Below, piece by piece: positions 54,501-64,000 of a DNA stretch of 64,000 nt (its first letter is position 1; every line of letters begins with the position of its first letter). Source of the DNA: Beaufortia kweichowensis (Eukaryota; Chordata; Actinopteri; Cypriniformes; Gastromyzontidae). A program made the translations under genes and the position numbers. The notes under the pieces are model-generated. The model ran no database searches, was not told the DNA's origin, and saw only the letters and a program-made list of their open reading frames with translations. The stretch lies in contig CM032801.1 of NCBI GenBank assembly GCA_019155185.1, positions 3,739,616 to 3,803,615 on the forward strand, read 5' to 3'.

Positions 54501-57500
54501 TAAACAATGTACTTTAAGGAATGAACCGAATGTAAAAGCAGAATAAATACCAAACAAATCTATAAACTTCCAGTAATTAAGTTATAATAATGTTTGCGTG
54601 CTGGCAATTGGCTCTTGCGTTCCTTGCACATATTTAATTATTTATAGCCATTAAACAACTCAGCAAGTACATGTTGATACTTGTGCGACTGACAGAAAAC
54701 CAGACGCGAGCAGAGCGTCAAGACAACAGAAACACACGTGGTTCTTATTTACATAGAACACAATAACTTTTTGTGACTGGACAGACAGCAGAGAACGACT
54801 GTTCAAACAGAATGTTATACATGGAGAGATCTGTTTGGTTTTGGTCGGATCGCAGCAGCTTTTGCTAATATGGCCAAACTGGTTCTCCGTGCGTGAAACT
54901 TTAATAATTGTGCAATTTCTGCACTACGGATGTGACGTTCAGTCAAAGCTTGAAATATAAATTCTCAGATAATGTATTTATTACCTTCTATCTATTAAAC
55001 AATCTGTGTATATTTTTATTTAAATAAAGTCCAGACATCAGAAAAATCTGTCTATACACGTTTTTTAAGAGGAAACATACTTTGAAGGATTTCTGTGAAT
55101 TAAAATGCACAAACTTGAAGCAGTAATACCCAACAAATGAAGAAGAGATGACCCTTCAAAGAACATACAATAGTTATTTTATTTTCATGTGCTCGTTTAA
55201 GAGGAATATGGACTGATTTAAACATAAACTAATGCTTTAAAAACTTTAACATGGGTATTTAAACCACCAAATATTGAGATCTGAGCTATCAATATGATGA
55301 AAATGTTTGATAAAAACTTCCATGGTAAGGTTAACATTTGCATGGAATTGCTTAATTGAAGTTTTTCATGTCACAGGCATCAAAAACTTGCAGACCAACA
55401 ACATTGAGACTATAAAACAATGATGTGTTAATGGGCCAAAATTGTTTTTTTCACTATATCTAATTGCATTAAACGCACAAATAACACTTACACTTCCAAA
55501 GCAGCTTACAAATGAGCATTTAACATGTCACCTTAAATCAACAATAAACACAATAACCAAAGCTACGTTTACAGGAATGGTGTTTGAGCAACACAAGAAA
55601 ACAAAAAGAGCATAAAAGAAAGACTAAATGCTTCAACAAAAAGAAAACATTGTTGAAATGCTTTTCCAGACCCACAAACAGGTTTAGAGACATGTGCATA
55701 AACCCAAGACCCATCATATATTTCATCTCGACCTAACCCTAACAAATGCAAGCAAAGGAAAATATCAGCAGTCAAGGTAAAATATATGACATGTCTTAAG
55801 TTTATGTGTACACATAATATGGTATGTTCTGTGGGTCAGTTGTACAAAGATTTTAATTTCTCATCCTCTCTGTGACAAACCAACCAACCAAAGCCAAGAT
55901 AAAAAATGAGTTATGAGAAACTACACTGACCTATTAGTCAAGAAAAAAGAGAATAAAAGCCCTGCAGGGTTAAAACTCAATTTTCAGCTCGTGTAAAGTT
56001 CCCTTACAACAATAAAATTAGACTGTACAGACATTTCTCCAAGCAACAGAGTCATAACATGTCTTAAGAAAGCTGCCTGGTAAAGCAATACTTACTCTAA
56101 AGAACATCAGTCGTGATTTTGGATTTAGCTGTCAGCAAACGGCTTTCACTTTCTTATACGTGTTCCTGAAAGCTCCGTTTATGCTGGATTTGCCCCAGAG
56201 CTCTGATAAACGCACTACAAATCTAATCTATATTTTCCTTTTCAGTCGCTTAGCAAAACATTGACATTCCTGTTTCAGAAAGATATGGAACTTTACAAGC
56301 TTATCAACTCATTTCTTGTCATAAAACATGATGATGCATTAGTGTTAAAAAACATATTTAACACCTTAAATCACTGTCATCAGTCATTACAACACTTCTC
56401 ATATGAGTTATACACCAAATTACATATAATTTGTCTTCGGCCATTAATCACCGCCAAACTGCACTCTTGAAAATAAAGGTGCTTCATGATGACATAGAAG
56501 AACCATTTTTACCTGAATGGTTCTATAAAGAACCTTCAACATCCAAAGAAACTTTTTGTTCAAAAATATTCTTTAGCCCATAATAAGGGAAAAAAGAAAT
56601 GATGTTTATAACAAACAGAAAGGTTTTAAAAATGGTTCTTCTCTGACATCGCTGTGAAGAATCTTTTGAAGCACTTTTATTTTTAAGAGTGTGATGCCAC
56701 AAATCTCTGACAAACACTGATAAAATGAGACGAGACAGTTCCATGTTGCTTAGTGTGAAGATTACGAAACCTGTGGTCGTAGGGAAGTGACGCGTTAACC
56801 AATACACTTCCCTTTTATTGAGTCATCTCTCACATTAGTGACTTGTGAAAACGGCACAACTAAGAACTGATTTATAACCAGAAACAGCCACAGTCCACAG
56901 ATCTTTTCTGGATCATGCAAACTGTTCCATGCAAATGATCCCAACTGCTACTGTTTTCACTGCCGTATGCGGAATCCATTTGGTTACGGTAGCCGACAAT
57001 CTTGATTCATACTATAAATAAGACAAAGCATATTTAAATTACACATCGGAACCGCAACAAAAGACACGTGCATTGTAGATCGGTTCGTTTCAATGCGGGC
57101 AAGGATGATTTCCTAAAAACATAAACCAGGACTGAGTTTTAAAGCAAACCAGTAGCCACTTGTCCAGCCTCCCACATCTCTAAATATTTTACTATGAAAT
57201 TGACTCACAGGCAAATGCTGCTTACAGGAACAACCCATTATAAAAACACAATGTACCACAATACGTCAGCATTATTGATTATGATGGGTGATGCTGTTAT
57301 GTACATTTTCCACAACAAATTTTCAGATGATCAGGACTAGCAAGAAAAATTTGTATAATAATCGTTTCTATTAGAAACAGGATTTTGTGTCACAGAATCC
57401 CTTTTAAGTTCCCTAAAAGCCTTTTCACTATCAAGTTTTGTAGAAAACCATCAGCACACAGGTGCTTTAAAACCCATTTATCAAAACACAGATCTGAAGA

Positions 57501-58797
57501 ATCTTGGATATAATGTAAATATCTAACATTCAAACAACCCAGACTCATAACAACCATAGGAGGACATGAATACAACACAGTTGTCTTTTGCTGGCTGCCT
57601 ACAGACAAAAATACACTACCAGTCAAAGGTTTGGAAACACTTACTCACTTACTCTTGTTTACATTTTTTCCACATTTTAGAATAGCAGTAAACTCATTAA
57701 AACCATGAAATAACACAATTGTAACTGTGGAAATTATGTTGTGACTAAAAGCAAAAATAAATGAGCACTATGTTATATTTGATCATCTTCAAAAGTAGTC
57801 ACACTTTGCATAGAATTTGTAAAATCATCCTCTTGACGCTTCTTGACATGTCAACCTGGAAAGCTTTTTAAACAACATTGAAGGAATTTCTGTCTATTTT
57901 TTGTTCACAAACGTAATTTCAAACGTGTAATTGAAAGATTTCTAAGATCATGAGAAACATTTTTGTCAATTGTATCTAATTTTTTGACTGGTACTGTAGT
58001 TATTTGTTTAATGTATTGGAAAGAAAAAAAATGGTTCATAATTGTACAAAAACATCTGCAACGACACATTAAGTAACATTTATTCTTAAAAGCATTTCAC
58101 ATGTTCAATATCATTAAAACAGATTATTTTTACATTATGGCACATCTGAAAAGTTGTTGCTGAAAATATTTGTTTATGATAAAATGACACTGGAGCTCAA
58201 AAGCTGTTAAACACACAATGTCTCTGTGATTTCCAGGCCTGATTTCTTCAGTGTTTAAAATGCTTTTAAATGATAATACAATATACCATAAAAATCACAA
58301 TACAGACACAATCAGCCCTTAAGATATATACCCACTTCCATTTTTAGGAATTTTACTTTTATTTTAAACCTTTAAAATGAAAAAATCCTATGAAGACAAT
58401 CTGGCAACCATAAGTTATATTATTGTCTTTTATATAAAATGCGTTGAATTTAAAGATATTCAACACTGAAACACTTTTACAATCTACAAACACAAACTAT
58501 TCGATGACATGTTGTTACTATTCTGTGCAATATTGCTACAATTTATATCATAAAACATAAAACATTTCCATAAGTGAGATCGTGACTTTTGCTTTACGTT
58601 TACAATCTGACCTACATTAAAGTCATTCATTTAAAGCGGTTTATACACAGATAAGAAGATCGTGGTGTGGGTTTTATGGCTTAGGTTCACGGAAAAGTAA
58701 CTTTCTAACTCGAGAAGAAAGTTGTCCATGTGTAAAACTCACCGCTGAGCCCCAGTAACCGGCAGAAATCCAAACCGAACTTCATCAGTCCAACCAT
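48413..58797 (-). CDS. ttc31-like TPR-RRM-CCCH zinc-finger protein, complete
   Basis: Sixteen coding exons: 58743-58797, 54203-54270, 52929-53009, 52398-52454, 52034-52231, 51799-51924, 50970-51018, 50759-50849, 50535-50676, 50356-50460, 49575-49653, 49163-49196, 48996-49070, 48817-48919, 48632-48735, 48413-48539; 1494 nt, 497 aa, all junctions in frame. Residues 55-85 are highly basic (EEKARRKAERRKAKRKRQRQ), 88-120 very acidic. TPR helices at about 212-324 (GQYTQAVALFTEAIKCDPKD; YYRRGSALMGLKRYSEGEKA). An RRM at about 365-431 has RNP2 LWVGNV and RNP1 RFCAFINF. A CCCH finger uses C468, C476, C482 and H486 (CX7CX5CX3H). The TPR part resembles human TTC31, which as I recall has no RRM or CCCH. 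Predicted role: RNA-binding adaptor; the exact function is unknown. A second in-frame ATG is at 58783-58785. Confidence 0.9.
48632..49070 (-). CDS. ttc31-like exons encoding the RRM
   Basis: Exons 48996-49070, 48817-48919 and 48632-48735. They read NSLWVGNVTTELTEKHLRDL, then YGEIDSIRVLHERFCAFINF, then MASRAMEKLNGFLIENTRLV. This is a full beta-alpha-beta-beta-alpha-beta order. The RNP1 aromatics (F401, F404) and the RNP2 aromatic (W368) are kept, so RNA contact is plausible. Confidence 0.88.
49285..49520. mobile_element. MITE with TTTTAAAGGGACAGTTCACCC ends, in a ttc31-like intron
   Basis: Left TTAAAGGGACAGTTCACCCC; right in reverse TTCAAGGGATAGTTTACCCA. About 236 bp filling most of intron 49197-49574. 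Same end type as 47206-47304 and 5061-5449. Confidence 0.8.
53010..54202 (-). other. ttc31-like intron
   Basis: Holds copy 2 of the unnamed two-copy repeat. No exon needed: the flanking exons join in phase 0 (DDTVSQ then DVLMGEE). Confidence 0.75.
53171..53395 (+). repeat. Unnamed interspersed repeat, copy 2 of 2
   Basis: Same ordered blocks as 4761-5035: AATCATGACAAACTA, ATATTTGACAAATTT and TTGTAGTTCGGACAGTGCAT. Diverged, non-coding. Confidence 0.65.
55032..55352 (+). repeat. Unnamed four-copy interspersed repeat, copy 2
   Basis: Contains GGATTTCTGTGAATTAAAAT, ACAAATGAAGAAGAGATGAC, GAGGAATATGGACTG and ATCTGAGCTATCAATATGAT in order, plus a tail ATGGTAAGGTTAACATTTGC shared with the reverse copy at 40836-41215. 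It lacks the ACAGCACTTTA block (internal deletion). Confidence 0.85.
56462..56692. mobile_element. MITE of the CACTCTTAAAAATAAAGG family, complete copy
   Basis: Left end CACTCTTGAAAATAAAGGTG; the right end in reverse is CACTCTTAAAAATAAAAGTG. The arms include GAAGAACCATTTTTACC and AAAATGGTTCTTCTC. Non-coding hairpin in a ttc31-like intron. Confidence 0.85.
57614..57999. mobile_element. Non-autonomous Tc1/mariner-like element, copy C
   Basis: Left CTACCAGTCAAAGGTTTGGA; right in reverse CTACAGTACCAGTCAAAAAA. The interior shares AAAAGTAGTCACACTTTG and AAGCTTTTTAAACAACATTG with copy A. No transposase frame. Confidence 0.8.
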
Positions 58798-59030
58798 CCA
58801 GCATTATTACTCACAATACAGCCACATGTGCACAATCCGATACACGTTAACAAACGTTAAAACGCCGAATAAACGGTCATTTTTCAAAGTTTTGGAGTTA
58901 GATGTGTGCCGTGTCTCTTCCTGGGCGTCGAGCGGAGCGTCGGGCGTGTTGAGCTGATCAAGCGCCTCCCAGCGCGAGCGTCTTAAAGGGCCGCATCGCT
59001 CCTGCGCCTCTGTTACTGAAAAGAGTGCGA
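58798..59030 (-). promoter_or_regulatory. CpG-rich 5' region and probable promoter of the ttc31-like gene
   Basis: The sequence at about 58910-59015 is markedly GC- and CpG-rich against an AT-rich background, directly above the start codon; no TATA box is obvious. An out-of-frame ATG at 58802-58804 precedes the chosen start. The pyroxd2 stop is only about 500 bp upstream, so this promoter sits in a very short intergenic gap. Confidence 0.5.
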
Positions 59031-59162
59031 TCCACTTCTCATTTAATGATGACTATTGGGGACTTGAGATTTTTAGTAAAAACTTGAAATACACATTTAT
59101 AGCGAATTGCAAATAAATTGAACCATCTGTTTCTGTTTCACTAAAGCCCTATTGTTAGAGCT

Positions 59163-59433
59163 CAGACATCAGAGAAATATCAGGATTTCTGTGAATTAAA
59201 ATACACAAACCAGAAGAAATAATGGAGAAGAAATGACTCTTCAAAAAACATACAACATACATTTATTTAATTATTCATGTGCTCATTTATGAGAAATATG
59301 GACTGTTTTGGATGTGACAATTCTAAAAACAGCACTTTATGAAAAAACATGCCTGAAACCAAAAAACTTTACATGTATTTAAATCACCATCTATTAACAT
59401 CTGAGCTATCAGTATGGTAAAACCTTTGATAAA
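59163..59433 (+). repeat. Unnamed four-copy interspersed repeat, copy 3
   Basis: Has GGATTTCTGTGAATTAAAAT, ACACAAACCAGAAGAAATAA, GAGAAATATGGACTGTTTTG, ACAGCACTTTATGA, ATCTGAGCTATCAGTATG and AACCTTTGATAAA in order. It lies between pyroxd2 and the ttc31-like gene and probably supplies the pyroxd2 poly(A) signal. Confidence 0.85.
59262..59267 (-). promoter_or_regulatory. Candidate pyroxd2 polyadenylation signal
   Basis: AATAAA on the minus strand about 240 nt after the pyroxd2 stop, inside the unnamed repeat copy at 59163-59433. Unproven. Confidence 0.4.
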
Positions 59434-59505
59434 TCGTAAATCAGACAACCAAAAGGTGACATTCCCACCTGAAGGCCATAAACATGTGATGTTTAACAAG
59501 TGACA

Positions 59506-62500
59506 TCATCTTCGTTTAAAATCTGCCAGGACAGTGAGAGCTGCATTCCAGCCAGCTGCACCCATAACACCTCCACCTGAACGAGATACACACAGATAAA
59601 TGTTGAAAATGCGAAACATCCAATATGCGCTGTTAAACGAAAGGACAAACTAGGTTTAGATTTATTTATTCAGGCTCAGACCTGGATGGCTGCCACTGCC
59701 GCATAAGTACAGCCCTTTGACCGGTGAGCGGTAGTCTGCTATAGAGGGCAAAGGTCTCGCCAGGTACAGCTGATCCAATGACATCGAGCCATGGAATATA
59801 TTCTGTAGCATAAAATACTTGTGAGAAATGCTTGTAAAGATGTGCAAGCAAATATATAACCTATTAACTTTAAAATATATCATTTACAAATTGTGCAAAA
59901 AACACAACTGGTGTATTCTAGTTTCTACTCATCAAAGCTACAAAACTTTTTAGATATTTGCATTTAACCTGTTAATACAGTTACAGTTAATGTAAATGCA
60001 ATCTTTGCTTTAGGAAAATAGACATTGTTTTACATAGGTGAGCCCACAATTTTCTGATATGAAAAAAATCTGAAATTATTAAATCCGATAAATAAAAGTT
60101 GTTTATACCCCTCCAGTGAGACCAAAGACCTTCTCAAGATCAGGAGGAGCCAAAATATCTTTTCCTACTATTGACTTTTTAAATCCAGGCGCGTAAAGCT
60201 CAACCCAGTTGAATACTGTGAGACAGAAAACAAAAACCAATTACAACAAAGATCATATTTATTCAAAGTTTGTACTAATTTATGGCATGCTGGGATTATC
60301 AAATGCTTAAAAAGAAACTCTGAAAGACTGCCTAATAAGGACGTGGAGAGATCACAATAATGCAAATCAGGTACACTAGTAGGTAAACTGCAGACCTGTG
60401 TCTGCAAATCTCTCCCTGTCCTCATTGGTCCAAGCGCGGTGACCCTCCAGAAAATAAGGAGTAAACTGGGTGAAGAGAGATACGACATGACAGCCTGGAG
60501 GAGCCAGAGTCGGATCCAGCACTGAAGGAATGGTCATTTCCAACATAGGCCTTAAAAAACATATTCTAATCACAACTGATAAATTGAAATCAAATGTAAA
60601 TGTGTGTGGTGCAATGAAGGATGAGGTCATCAAAAGCCATCACCATAAACCCTGTCCCTGAGCAATAAATGTACCGCCTGTGAAACTCTGTTCATGAATT
60701 GCAAATGCAGATGTGCTGATGCCTTGATCTGTGTGTAATGTGCAAATATTAGCTGTTCCATTATAAGCCGCACTGCAGGTTTTGCCAACCTGGAGGATGG
60801 GCGTCCCAGCTGGCCCTCCCTGTAAGCGTTTTCCAATACTTCCACGCTTTCACAGTTCAGGTGGATCGAACATTGATGATGTGGACCTGGTTTTTCATCC
60901 GGACCGTTCGGAGCAGCCAAGAAATTAGGCAGCTTGTCCAAAGCCACTGTGCACAGAAACAGCAAGATCATTAACGTATTAAACTTTGTGCACATGTATT
61001 AAACAAATTTAATATGAACCGTATAATCATAAAAACCTAAACTTAGCTAAACTATTGTTTTGATGCATTAAGCTCTGGTATTTACTCGTCTAGTTAGGTT
61101 AAACAAAGCATTAAATGATGGGTAATCATACCGTTGATCTTGGTAACAGGAGACGTGTAGTCAATCTGATCCACAGCTGTGATGAAAGCCTCTGGCAGGG
61201 CGTCCTACAACCACAAATATCAATTATTTAAAATTGTCATTAAGATTTAAATAAAGCGGCTGTTTTCATTTTCCATTGGAAAAAGGCACACTGGAGTTAT
61301 TTTTTGCCTATAAATAATCCTACTGTATTAACTCAACCAACACATTTACATGCAGACAGCATGTACGGTCAAAAAATAGAGTTGCTCCTTGGGTAAACAG
61401 ATAAAATGACTCGAGCATAAGACCACAATAACAGCTTTTAGAATAGGATGACATTAGTAATGTAAATAAATGGCCTAGAAACCTACTCGATTCTACATTT
61501 ATGAGGTCATGACCACCTAAACGGTTTAAAGGAATAGCTAACCCAAATGTCCCTGATCATTTTGAGAAAGGTTTGGTAAATAATGACAGATTTGTATTTT
61601 CTTGGCTGGCTATAACTTTATAATATTTAGACACAAGCAAATCTGGCAACACATTAGGGCCGTACCTGTGGTGTAAGATGTTTAAAGGTGACATGCGCTG
61701 TTGCATTTGACAACACGACTTTACTATGGACCTCAGTTCCATCTCTCAGGACAACACCCCTGGCAGAACCATCCCGACCAATAAGAACTTGTGCAACATC
61801 CTAAAGGAACCCAGAAAGGTCAATTTCCTGAACACATCCTGTATCCAAGAACAGAAACAAAGGCTAAGACACATGGCTACACATTCACCCTCAACATTTA
61901 CTTTCTCTGTAAATATATCTGCTCCTAGAGAGCGAGCAGAGCGGGCGATGGATTGAGAAACACCGCCCATTCCTCCCTCCACATAACCCCAGGCTCCTTT
62001 CTCTCTCTCCAGCTCACCCATGACATGATGCAGGAGGACATATCTGCAGAGTACAGATTACTCTTTAATAAATTCACAAAAAAAATCACAAATCCAGGTT
62101 AGTGTTATAGTTTCCTCACCCACTTCCAGGATTGTTTGGGCTTGTATTTGCTCCAATCACAGAGTCGGTGGCTAATGTGGCTTTTAATGGCTCTGATTCA
62201 AACCAGCGATTAAGCACCTGTGGAAAACCCCCAAACAAATGAGTCTCTCTAATGTATCTCAGTTAAGCCATAGCCCACGTCTATTCATTTTACAAATAAA
62301 ACCAAATTTGGTGGGAGAAAGTTACATAGAAGTAATGTTAATAAAATGATAAATGGGAGCTTCCTAAAATAACTACTGTACCTTTAATAACCTTTTAAGC
62401 CCAAACTATTCACATAAATGGTCAAATGAATACAGTCGAAGCATTCATGAACTCAAAATTTCCAACTTTAAACTTTACTATTATGCGTTCAACAAAGATG

Positions 62501-63906
62501 TGAACGATTTTTACAAGTTTAAGTTTTACAAGTCTGGAGCTTTTAAATGTTTTCTAAATAAACTGAATATCGGGGGCTTGGGATCTTTATTAAAAATTCC
62601 ATGTATTTTAGTTTTATCAAAGGCATAATCCACCTTCATAGCTGGAGCCGTAATTAGTTCATAGAAGTCTGGAATATTCCTTCCCAACTTCAACCCTTTA
62701 AACACAGAAACACATGTTTTTTTCCATGATTCTTCAGTTTTACAAGCTGTAGACGCTCTGGCTAAAATAGTGTTCTAGCTGCAGATCTTATACAACCTCG
62801 AAGCATCGTTACCAGACTTCATTAAAGGTTTTAAGCTCCTCAGTGCAGATATTCTCTTTCTCAGAGATCCTTGAGTGACTCCTGGAATGTCAACAGGTGG
62901 TGCGTCCAAAAGAGGATGAATGGCACAGGCGAGTCTTTCCAAATGGGTGAGAAAATCAGGATAGATCTGTAAGGAAAGACATGGAAATAAGATATCCATG
63001 TCTAATTCATGATCAAGTTAAAGAGTGTGTGGGTTTTACAGTTCACAGTTTTCTCTAGTGTAATATAAAAGTTCTCTTGACATTCACTCAGAACCTTGGC
63101 GTCTTTCTCAGAGAATTTGCCAATCTCCTGCTGGTTCTTTGCCAGATCAGCTCTGAGCAGTAAAGAGCGTGGTGGTCGCCCTCCGACACCCTCCTCCAAC
63201 ATGGGGGTGAATGCATGAGGGTCCCTCATGTACACTTTCAGGCCATGTTTCTGCACAGAAAGACACAAAGTGTAAAACATTGTATTTGGAAAGAAAATAA
63301 TAAAGTAATAAATCATCCGCTTGTATCGCTGTCGGGTCTCTCTGAAGCATCACAACCTCTCCCCATCTGTTTAATATAAAAGTGAAGTATGCACGTTTTT
63401 TTCCCTTTTCACTGTAATACTTTCTCCTTTTTATAGTTTTACGTGCAGCAAACTTTATCATGCAGACATGTGGCAACTCTGTTTAAGAATTGTTTTCAAT
63501 TACAGCTTTAAACTAGAAAGTACAAGAATGCAGAGAGGGACTAGGGCACATAACATGAATATGAACAGCACCTTGAGCTCCAGGTCTTGGTAGATATGAG
63601 GACGGAGTAAACTGAGCAGATAGGAGGCCCTGGAGAAGTGAAATCCTTAACCAAAAAAGCAGAAACAACAAAGTCACAAAAAGAATCTGCCACCTACCCA
63701 TCTGTAATTATATACCAGTTTAGGAAATGCTTAGTTTTAAGACAAAAGTGCTGTGATCAGTCTTTAAAGTACAAAAGTAACTTTGCTGTAAGTGATAAAA
63801 CTGAACTCACACCTGGAATAACCTCTTCAGAAACAGCTGCTCCTCCAAGCACATGTCTGCGTTCCAGCACAGCAGTTTTCAGCCCCCCCTTCTGCAGATA
63901 TGCTGA
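59506..63906 (-). CDS. pyroxd2: pyroxd2, pyridine nucleotide-disulphide oxidoreductase domain protein 2 (5' end off the right edge)
   Basis: FAD-dependent oxidoreductase of the phytoene-desaturase-like family, reported as mitochondrial in vertebrates; substrate unknown to me. Exons: 63813-63906, 63572-63645, 63095-63250, 62813-62966, 62634-62695, 62120-62217, 61902-62043, 61666-61800, 61132-61204, 60790-60946, 60396-60550, 60109-60215, 59682-59802, 59506-59576. These give 532 residues plus stop, all in frame; human is about 581, so only the N-terminal exon(s) with the GxGxxG dinucleotide motif are missing. Recognisable segments: ERRHVLGGAAVSEEVIPG, RASYLLSLLRPHIYQDLELK, AFTPMLEEG, AWGYVEGGMGGVSQSIARSA, SLDPTLAPPGCHVVSLFTQ-type sequence (here SVLDPTLAPPGCHVVSLFTQ), and the C-terminal flavin-binding stretch LYLCGSGSHPGGGVMGAAGW. 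Exon 63095-63250 uses the less usual donor GTTCTG, chosen because it gives the exact human alignment (KDAK then IYPDFLTHLERL). Confidence 0.96.
60947..61131 (-). other. pyroxd2 intron
   Basis: Short intron, nothing recognised. The other pyroxd2 introns over 300 bp (59803-60108, 61205-61665, 62218-62633, 63251-63571) hold only unique AT-rich sequence, apart from a MITE-like AAAGGAATAGCTAACCCAAA fragment at about 61529. Confidence 0.7.
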
Positions 63907-64000
63907 CTACACAAATGACACCAGAACATTTCTTCAGATTAGAAACTGCTGTGCAATTATTGGCCAAATGCATATAATGAGAACATGAGTGGTGTGTACT

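Larger units (their letters stand above)
54271..58742 (-). other. First ttc31-like intron, repeat-rich
   Basis: 4.5 kb containing unnamed repeat copy 2 (55032-55352), a CACTCTTAAAAATAAAGG MITE (56462-56692) and Tc1-like copy C (57614-57999). No other exon recognised. Confidence 0.7.

Noticed and set aside
58802..58804. Earliest ATG near the ttc31-like start
   Set aside because: Out of frame with all later exons; the ATG at 58795-58797 leads in frame into SGSSDERPEDMDTG.
63061..63094. Longer version of pyroxd2 exon 63095-63250 ending at a GTGAAT donor
   Set aside because: That donor would give the wrong phase for the next exon; GTTCTG at 63094 keeps frame and matches the human alignment.

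Overview
The window is vertebrate nuclear DNA, almost certainly from a teleost and probably a cyprinid or other cypriniform. The genes are split into small exons with GT-AG introns. The introns are AT-rich and full of short inverted-repeat DNA transposons (MITEs) and tRNA-derived SINEs of the kind common in carp and zebrafish relatives. The proteins read closest to vertebrate orthologues. All four genes lie on the minus strand, so transcription runs from high to low coordinates.

Layout from left to right. (1) About 363-14675: crtac1 (cartilage acidic protein 1), with eight coding exons and a non-coding first exon; its 3' exons lie beyond the left edge. One coding exon (10276-10411) is one base short and breaks the frame. 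(2) About 14.7-26.2 kb: intergenic, no gene recognised, scattered repeats and a few repeat-poor blocks. (3) 26558-42345: loxl4 (lysyl oxidase-like 4), complete, 14 coding exons plus a 5' UTR exon, 809 codons, with four SRCR domains and a copper/LTQ amine oxidase domain. (4) About 42.4-48.4 kb: intergenic, SINE and MITE copies and probably the 3' UTR of the next gene. (5) 48413-58797: complete 16-exon gene, 497 codons, with an acidic/basic N-terminal half, TPR repeats, an RRM and a C-terminal CCCH zinc finger; I call it ttc31-like. (6) 59506-63906: pyroxd2, 14 coding exons including the stop; the N-terminal FAD-motif exon(s) lie beyond the right edge.

The order crtac1, loxl4, pyroxd2, all on one strand, matches the human chromosome 10q24 order as I remember it. 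The ttc31-like gene between loxl4 and pyroxd2 is notable because human TTC31 sits near LOXL3 on 2p13, which suggests an ancestral LOXL-TTC31 linkage. Nothing suggests that the four genes form a functional unit: CRTAC1 and LOXL4 are secreted matrix proteins, PYROXD2 is a predicted mitochondrial oxidoreductase, and the TPR-RRM-CCCH protein looks RNA-associated.

The repeats include a four-copy interspersed family I cannot name, a hAT-like MITE with a perfect 8-bp target duplication nested in another MITE, three copies of one SINE, and a 160-bp GA microsatellite in a loxl4 intron. Exon borders were set by hand from splice sites and reading-frame arithmetic. In loxl4, the ttc31-like gene and pyroxd2 every junction keeps frame; in crtac1 all do except at the damaged exon.
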